10,857 nt of DNA from Candidatus Dadabacteria bacterium (lineage in GTDB: Bacteria > Desulfobacterota_D > UBA1144 > Nemesobacterales > Nemesobacteraceae), in assembly GCA_026709745.1 (NCBI GenBank), contig JAPOSJ010000145.1:1-10857 (forward strand), read 5' to 3'. Position numbers and translations under genes: made by a program. Shown in pieces: positions 6,960 through 10,857 of the stretch (position 1 is the stretch's first letter; every line of letters starts with the position of its first letter). The notes below the pieces were generated by a model. It was not told the DNA's origin and searched no databases. It saw only the letters and a list, made by a program, of their open reading frames with translations.

Positions 6960-7634
6960 CTAAAGAGATATTCCTGCAAAACTGATCATTTTGTCCGTAC
7001 CATGACCGTCCCTTCTGTATGAAGGAAGATCGTTGCAGCAAGTGCATATGTTCACAGTTTCAATCTCTAAAACTCCCGCATCATGGAGTTCAATCCTGTT
7101 AAGCTCAGCAAGATCGAGAAGAAACTTTCCGTCATCCTTTTCAGAAAGCCACCTGTCCCTGTCGCCCGTCGCTGAGATAAACTGCGAAGCAACATCATCC
7201 CCAACCTCATAGCAGCATTCCCCTATGGAGGGACCTATCGCGGCCACGGCATCGCGGGGCTTCAGGGAATATTTCCCACATACGGCTTCAAGACAGCTCG
7301 TGACGGCATGTAGCAAAGTTCCGCGCCAGCCTGCGTGAACAGCGCAGACGCATCCGGAATCGGGAAAACATATAAGAACAGGGACACAGTCGGCCGTTAT
7401 GACACCGACCCCTAAGCCTTTTTGCCGCGTGACAATCGAATCTGCTTCCACAGATTCTTTCTCTGAAGAACCATCGGCGAAAAATACGGAACTGCCATGA
7501 ACCTGATTCACGGTAAGAATATCTTTAAGTCCGTGAGCAACTGCAATTTTCAGAAAATCAGGTCCTCCCGGATCATACGCAAAACCGTGAACGACCCCGT
7601 GTTTTTCAAGCAGGGTAGAACGAAGAATTTTCAT
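6960..7634 (-). CDS. pgeF: PgeF/YfiH-family laccase-domain protein (polyphenol oxidase family)
   Basis: This 224-residue protein belongs to the YfiH/YlmD/LACC1 family. E. coli PgeF keeps L-serine out of the first position of the peptidoglycan stem, while other members act on purine nucleosides (deamination or phosphorolysis). The metal and active-site residues are visible: VNQVHG (His46), TADC (Cys83) and HAGWRG (His100), followed by GPSIGECCYEVG and the C-terminal CTCCNDLPSYRRDG, close to the family CTxxxxxxxSYRRD. Length is near that of E. coli YfiH (243), slightly shorter at the N-terminus. Its ATG overlaps the rluD stop in ATGA, so the two are translationally coupled, and rluD-pgeF is a conserved pair in many bacteria. 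Cytosolic, no signal peptide. The family is firm, but which activity dominates here is not decided by the sequence. Confidence 0.93.
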   Translation of the reverse strand: MKILRSTLLEKHGVVHGFAYDPGGPDFLKIAVAHGLKDILTVNQVHGSSVFFADGSSEKESVEADSIVTRQKGLGVGVITADCVPVLICFPDSGCVCAVHAGWRGTLLHAVTSCLEAVCGKYSLKPRDAVAAIGPSIGECCYEVGDDVASQFISATGDRDRWLSEKDDGKFLLDLAELNRIELHDAGVLEIETVNICTCCNDLPSYRRDGHGTDKMISFAGISL

Positions 7635-8587
7635 ACGTTGCGACTCCTCAGAAAATCGATTGCCGAAGTCATATCTTCAGGGATTTCGGCCGTGAACTCT
7701 ACCCGACTCCCAGTGGATGGATGGGTAAATCCAAGGCTTCTGGCGTGAAGGGCGTGTCTTTTTATTAACGCTCCCAAGGTGGCAGAATTCCTCGGGCGGC
7801 TTTTTCTTCCTCCGTAAACTTTGTCTCCAAGTACCGGGAATCCGTTTTCAGAGAAATGCACTCTTATCTGGTGAGTTCTCCCTGTCTTTGGCCACACTCT
7901 CACAAGTGTCACGCCAAAAAGTCTCTCCGCCACCTCCCACCGGGTCTCGGCATCCCTAGCGGCTCTTGAAAAAGAGGTCATCTTCACCCTGTTCGAGGGA
8001 CTTCTTCCTATCGGGGAGGTAAAAACCCCTGAATTTTTCTTCATCCCACCTGAGACGACGGCCACATACTCCTTTTCCGTCTCCCTGATCTTGAACTGTT
8101 CTGAAAGATTCCCGTGTGCGCGGTCGTTTTTAGCAACGACCATGATCCCGGAAGTCTCCTTGTCAAGGCGGTGCACAATCCCCGGACGCGTCTTGCCGCC
8201 TATTCCGGAAAGGTCACCGCACATATGAACAAGTGCGTTTACAAGTGTACCGCTCGTCACTCCCGCCCCGGGATGAACCACCATTCCAGGGGGCTTGTTT
8301 ACAACTATTATGTCGGAATCCTCGTAAAGAACCTCGATATCCGCCCGCTCACCTTTAATACCGCATGGCTCAGGAGGCGGAATGTTGACGCTCAGGCTCT
8401 CTCCGCCGCTTATTATCTTGGAAGGCTTAAATATTTTTTGGTCAATTAGGATATTTCCAAGCTCTATATGCCTTTTTATGCTTGAGCGGCTAAGATCCTT
8501 CAGGAAATCCGAGAGAAACACGTCGGCCCTTTTTCCGGCAAATTCCCGAGGTATCCGGGTTACATTTTTTTCTTGAGCAGCTTCCAT
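7631..8587 (-). CDS. rluD: RluD-type 23S rRNA pseudouridine synthase (RluA family)
   Basis: This enzyme isomerises uridines to pseudouridine in large-subunit rRNA; in E. coli RluD modifies helix 69 (1911, 1915, 1917) and aids ribosome assembly. The 318-residue protein has an N-terminal S4 RNA-binding domain (about residues 10-75, with RSSIKRHIELGNILID) and then the RluA catalytic domain. The catalytic aspartate is Asp142 in HRLDKETSG (139-147). Further family motifs are IIVVNKPPGMVVHPG, KEYVAVVSG, PKTGRTHQIRVH and HALHARSLGFTHP. A GAGAG site lies 6 nt before the ATG and overlaps the end of the preceding gene; the gap is only 9 nt. Domain order and neighbour pgeF favour RluD over RluC or RluA, but target sites cannot be read from sequence. 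Confidence 0.95.
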   Translation of the reverse strand: MEAAQEKNVTRIPREFAGKRADVFLSDFLKDLSRSSIKRHIELGNILIDQKIFKPSKIISGGESLSVNIPPPEPCGIKGERADIEVLYEDSDIIVVNKPPGMVVHPGAGVTSGTLVNALVHMCGDLSGIGGKTRPGIVHRLDKETSGIMVVAKNDRAHGNLSEQFKIRETEKEYVAVVSGGMKKNSGVFTSPIGRSPSNRVKMTSFSRAARDAETRWEVAERLFGVTLVRVWPKTGRTHQIRVHFSENGFPVLGDKVYGGRKSRPRNSATLGALIKRHALHARSLGFTHPSTGSRVEFTAEIPEDMTSAIDFLRSRNV

Positions 8588-8596
8588 AAGTTTCTC

Positions 8597-9379
8597 TCAG
8601 CCGATCTCCTCAGTGATAACCACCCACGGCACAGTCTCACCGAAAACATCGCACGCCCTGCCCTGGTTAACAGATATCTCGATATATCCGCAGCTCCCGC
8701 CGATGGCAAGGATTTCCCCTGGTTCTACGGAAGAATATGACTCTGAAACCCCGACGATCCGCTTGCCACCTACTGTAACTGTAGCCCGTGCCCCGTTGCC
8801 GACGGCCTGTGTCGGTATGCTGGTTACAAGGTTCCCAAACTTGTCGGTGTAGACTACGGTTCCGCGAATCTCATTGCCATCTGCTGAGTATCCGTCATTG
8901 GGAAGAACTTCGGGATCAAGTATCCGCGGTCCGATCTCTGATAACGAAACTCCAAGAGAGAGGTGCGCAGCGACTGGGGAAAATACGTCCCTTCCATGAA
9001 AAGTAGAACTTACATCCTTCAGGAAATAATCGCTGTTTTTTATTTCATGGGCACTGAAATCTTCACATGAACGGATAACCGAACTGAAAACGCCGTTATC
9101 GGGTCCCACGAAAAAATGGCCGCCGGCAAAGGCCACCATAGACCTGCGCCTGCTTCCGACTCCGGGGTCAACTACAACCATGTGCACGGTATTCTCCGGG
9201 AAATAGCTGTATGAGTTGCCTATAATAAAAGAGGCAGAGCGAATGTCGTGAGAATCAATGCAGTGGGTTATGTCGACCAGACGGGTGTTTTCGTTAACCG
9301 AGAGCATTATACCTTTCATAACTCCCACGTAATGATCTCTTGATCCGAAATCGGTTGTCAGTGTTATAATGTTTCTCAT
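8597..9379 (-). CDS. S-adenosyl-L-methionine hydroxide adenosyltransferase (SAM hydrolase, DUF62 family)
   Basis: This family uses an activated water/hydroxide to split SAM into adenosine and methionine; related enzymes use chloride or fluoride. The 260-residue length is typical. The N-terminal TTDFGSRDHYVGVMKG, the VDITH strand, VVVDPGVGSRRRSMVAF and FVGPDNGVFS are diagnostic. The conserved Asp-Arg-His set of the hydroxide-type enzymes fits Asp71, Arg78 and His128 (in STFHGRDVFSPVAAHL), which argues for hydrolysis, not halogenation. The C-terminal domain has VVYTDKFGNLVTSIP and ends with EISVNQGRA. The start agrees with the family, but no clear ribosome binding site precedes it, so the leader may be short. 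It is the first gene of a unit with rluD and pgeF and is divergent from the metallo-hydrolase gene. Confidence 0.95.
   Translation of the reverse strand: MRNIITLTTDFGSRDHYVGVMKGIMLSVNENTRLVDITHCIDSHDIRSASFIIGNSYSYFPENTVHMVVVDPGVGSRRRSMVAFAGGHFFVGPDNGVFSSVIRSCEDFSAHEIKNSDYFLKDVSSTFHGRDVFSPVAAHLSLGVSLSEIGPRILDPEVLPNDGYSADGNEIRGTVVYTDKFGNLVTSIPTQAVGNGARATVTVGGKRIVGVSESYSSVEPGEILAIGGSCGYIEISVNQGRACDVFGETVPWVVITEEIG
9340..9370 (+). promoter_or_regulatory. Extended -10 promoter for the metallo-hydrolase gene, inside the start of the divergent gene
   Basis: TGTTATAAT (9362-9370) is a perfect extended -10 on the plus strand, with a TTGATC -35-like element at 9340-9345 (19-nt spacer). It lies within the first codons of the divergent SAM adenosyltransferase gene. 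Transcription would start near 9377, so the two divergent messages would overlap by several tens of bases. Confidence 0.55.
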
Positions 9380-9418
9380 TCGGAGTGCTCTGCGGATAAA
9401 TTATGGAACGTGCGGAGG

Positions 9419-9427
9419 AGTATATCA
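9419..9427 (-). promoter_or_regulatory. Extended -10 promoter for the SAM adenosyltransferase-rluD-pgeF operon
   Basis: TGATATACT on the minus strand gives TG-n-TATACT, identical in its core to the one before the epimerase gene (shared string TTGATATACTC). No good -35 is seen. A start near 9412 gives a leader of about 33 nt. The element overlaps the leader and ribosome binding site of the opposite gene. Confidence 0.45.
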
Positions 9428-9433
9428 AGTCAG

Positions 9434-10192
9434 ATGGTAAAACTTACAGTTCTGGGTTCGGGCACCTGTGTGCCCCACAGCAAAAGAGGTTCCTCTGGAT
9501 ACCTTCTCAGCACCGAAAGCGGTTCCGCGCTTTTTGACTGCGGAAACGGCACGGTATGGAAGCTTGAGAAGACGGGGGTTGACTACCTTGTGATCGATAA
9601 TGTCTTCATAACGCATTTTCACCCCGACCACACTTCCGATCTGATCCCCCTTCTTTTTGCCACAAAACACCCCTATGGGAGAAAAAGAGAGAAAACACTC
9701 CGAATATGGGGACCGGATGGGTTCCTGGAATTTGTAGAAAAGCTGCGGGAACCCTACGGCAACTGGGTAAGACCCGAATTTGTGGAAATCCACGAAATAG
9801 AACAAAAAAAACTGAGAACCGGTGGACTTGAAGTAAAAACCTTCAAAACCGTTCACACTGAAAACAGCATCGGGTACGTGATACGCACAGAGAGCAAAAA
9901 AGTCGTTTATACAGGAGATACAGGTTATTTCCCCGGGCTTCAAAAGGTGGCCTTGGATGCGGACATATTCGTTACTGAATGCGCACTTCCGGATTCAGAG
10001 AAAATAGCTGTTCACATGACTCCTTCAGACACAGCGGAGATTATTCGGGAAAGCAACCCTAAAAAAATGGTGCTATCTCATCTTTATCCGTCAATGGATG
10101 GAAGAGATCTTTCTGAAGAAATAAAATCGCTTTCGGGAAACCGTGAAACGGAGATAATTGTTGCTGAAGACCTGATGGAAATCGTCGCGTAA
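9434..10192 (+). CDS. Metallo-beta-lactamase-fold hydrolase (RNase Z-like group)
   Basis: This is a cytosolic two-metal hydrolase of the metallo-beta-lactamase superfamily. Counting from the chosen ATG it has 252 residues. LTVLGSGTCVP starts the fold, HFHPDH at 61-66 is the HxHxDH metal motif, and His141, Asp162 in YTGDTGYFPG, His194 (AVHMTP) and His216 (LSHLYPS) complete the usual ligand set. The overall layout resembles RNase Z and the phosphodiesterase-like relatives, but no exosite arm is evident, so the substrate (RNA or a small phosphodiester) is open. A GTG 24 nt upstream (9410) is also in frame. I prefer the ATG because AGGAG at 9416-9420 precedes it and homology begins at MVKLTVLGSG, although its 13-nt spacer is long. 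The gene is divergent from the SAM adenosyltransferase. Confidence 0.9.
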   Translation: MVKLTVLGSGTCVPHSKRGSSGYLLSTESGSALFDCGNGTVWKLEKTGVDYLVIDNVFITHFHPDHTSDLIPLLFATKHPYGRKREKTLRIWGPDGFLEFVEKLREPYGNWVRPEFVEIHEIEQKKLRTGGLEVKTFKTVHTENSIGYVIRTESKKVVYTGDTGYFPGLQKVALDADIFVTECALPDSEKIAVHMTPSDTAEIIRESNPKKMVLSHLYPSMDGRDLSEEIKSLSGNRETEIIVAEDLMEIVA

Positions 10193-10223
10193 TAAAGACA
10201 AGCATACAATTTGATTTCTCCCC

Positions 10224-10270
10224 GGTCTCGGCACGGTTTATTTTCTGAGACTCTAGTTTATTTTCTTTTC
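10224..10270 (+). terminator. Possible rho-independent terminator after the metallo-hydrolase gene
   Basis: GGTCTCGG (10224-10231) can pair with CTGAGACT (10245-10252) as an 8-bp stem with two G-U pairs and a 13-nt loop. A T-rich tract (10257-10270, with two runs of four Ts) follows after a short gap. It is about 30 nt past the stop codon, the right place for the end of this transcript. The large loop and interrupted T-run make it a modest candidate. Confidence 0.35.
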
Positions 10271-10354
10271 ACCCAGTGCCAGCTCATTGATCGCCTTGTA
10301 GGACAGCGGTCTGTCCAGAATACGTAACTCACTGTATAACTGCTCAGTTATCGC
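10253..10354 (-). pseudogene. Short reading-frame tail resembling the end of a LamG-like domain
   Basis: A 33-codon minus-strand frame ends in TAG at 10253-10255 and opens just after an in-frame TAA (10355-10357), with no start codon. Its translation includes YSELRILDRPLSYKAINELA, which resembles the C-terminal strand and helix common at the end of LamG/concanavalin-like domains (DE-x-RIY-x-RALS-x-x-EI). It has protein-like composition but no upstream gene, because all three frames are stopped soon before it. It may be the remains of a deleted gene downstream of the SOUL gene, or a chance frame. The identification is weak. Confidence 0.25.
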
Positions 10355-10401
10355 TTATCCATACTCTTGGCATTAATAGATCGGATTTCCTTCCCAATGC
10401 A

Positions 10402-10857
10402 TTACTTCTGTACTTGCAATGTGACAATAACTTCGTTAAGACGAAACGGCGGCAGCGTCCAAGGTGGATTGTATCCGGCCATGCGCCAGTCTGCCTCATG
10501 CTTCAACCCACGCACTTTGAGCCAAGCGGCTAGTTCTTGACGCCGGAGCTCAGACGCTTCGTTACGGAAGCGTCCAGAAAACCGTATGGCAGCAACCCGA
10601 CTCGCGGGCACATCACGTAATGTTACGTTTACGTCTTCGGGTTTCGGGGCCGTCGAGGTGGTGTAAGAGTTCGGCAGGACAAAAGTGATTGTCCAGCCCC
10701 CGGAGCCATCGTCAGTCAGGACACGCGAGTCACCCGCCGACCTTGCAACAGCTACAACAGGTGCCTTAACAGGGATTATTAACGGGGTGGCAAATAAAGG
10801 TGACGTCATTGCAATATTTGAAGATTCCTTGTTGGAACCGGAAATATAGTTAAAAAG
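10402..10857 (-). CDS. SOUL-family heme-binding protein, 5' part outside the window
   Basis: This is the C-terminal part (151 residues visible) of a SOUL/HBP-type protein, a family of small proteins that bind heme or other tetrapyrroles. The frame stays open to the right edge: codons upstream of the apparent ATG at 10809 read LFNYISGSNKESSNIAMTSP, which is the internal LFxYIxGxN...IAMTxP motif of the family. The ATG is therefore internal and the true start lies outside. Further motifs are WTITFVLPNSY, VTLRDVPASRVAAIRFSGR, ELAAWLKVRGL, WRMAGYNPPWTLPPFRLNEV, which end the fold. Full-length members have about 180-210 residues, so perhaps 30-60 are missing. A signal peptide, present in some members, cannot be judged. 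Downstream lie only the possible gene remnant and the convergent metallo-hydrolase gene. Confidence 0.93.
   Translation of the reverse strand, partial: LFNYISGSNKESSNIAMTSPLFATPLIIPVKAPVVAVARSAGDSRVLTDDGSGGWTITFVLPNSYTTSTAPKPEDVNVTLRDVPASRVAAIRFSGRFRNEASELRRQELAAWLKVRGLKHEADWRMAGYNPPWTLPPFRLNEVIVTLQVQK

Noticed and set aside
8597..9379. Chlorinase or fluorinase activity of the SAM enzyme
   Set aside because: The conserved Asp-Arg-His residues of hydroxide-type enzymes are present and no halometabolite genes are nearby.
9410..9433. GTG start for the metallo-hydrolase at 9410
   Set aside because: No ribosome binding site precedes it, and the conserved fold begins at the ATG at 9434, which has AGGAG upstream. 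It cannot be fully excluded because that spacer is 13 nt.
1..10857. CRISPR arrays, insertion sequences, toxin-antitoxin or anti-phage systems
   Set aside because: I read both strands and saw no regular repeat-spacer pattern, transposase, recombinase or recognised defence domains.

Overview
This window reads as a dense, ordinary stretch of a bacterial chromosome with mid-range GC. Most genes are housekeeping: chorismate synthase, argininosuccinate synthase, QueA, RluD, PgeF, a SAM hydroxide adenosyltransferase and a class V aminotransferase. A hopanoid-type (HpnA-like) sugar epimerase and the rluD-pgeF gene order fit a Gram-negative lineage, but nothing here fixes the phylum. There are no tRNA or rRNA genes, CRISPR arrays, transposases or phage genes.

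Layout. (1) Positions 2-961, plus strand: a class V aminotransferase whose first part lies off the left edge. (2) 1035-3757, minus strand, read right to left: HpnA-like epimerase, aroC, a small zinc-ribbon protein and a small unknown protein. Gaps are 10-15 nt, so this is probably one operon, with an extended -10 promoter near 3810. (3) 3947-6647, minus: a 142-residue unknown acidic protein, argG and queA, with a promoter near 6690. (4) 6662-6959: an AT-rich stretch of about 300 bp without a convincing gene, holding two copies of a roughly 24-nt element. (5) 6960-9379, minus: SAM hydroxide adenosyltransferase, rluD and pgeF, tightly packed, with rluD and pgeF overlapping by ATGA. (6) 9434-10192, plus: a metallo-beta-lactamase-fold hydrolase, divergent from block 5, with promoters overlapping the neighbouring gene on both sides. 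(7) 10193-10857: a possible terminator, a short minus-strand reading frame that looks like a gene tail, and the C-terminal two thirds or more of a SOUL heme-binding protein cut by the right edge.

How they work together. Most genes are independent core functions: shikimate, arginine, queuosine, 23S rRNA pseudouridylation. The most interesting functional link is in block 5. The SAM hydroxide adenosyltransferase makes adenosine and methionine from SAM. PgeF belongs to the laccase-domain family, some members of which act on purine nucleosides, so the operon may both make and consume adenosine. This is a hypothesis. I see no convincing new defence, mobile or secondary-metabolite system.
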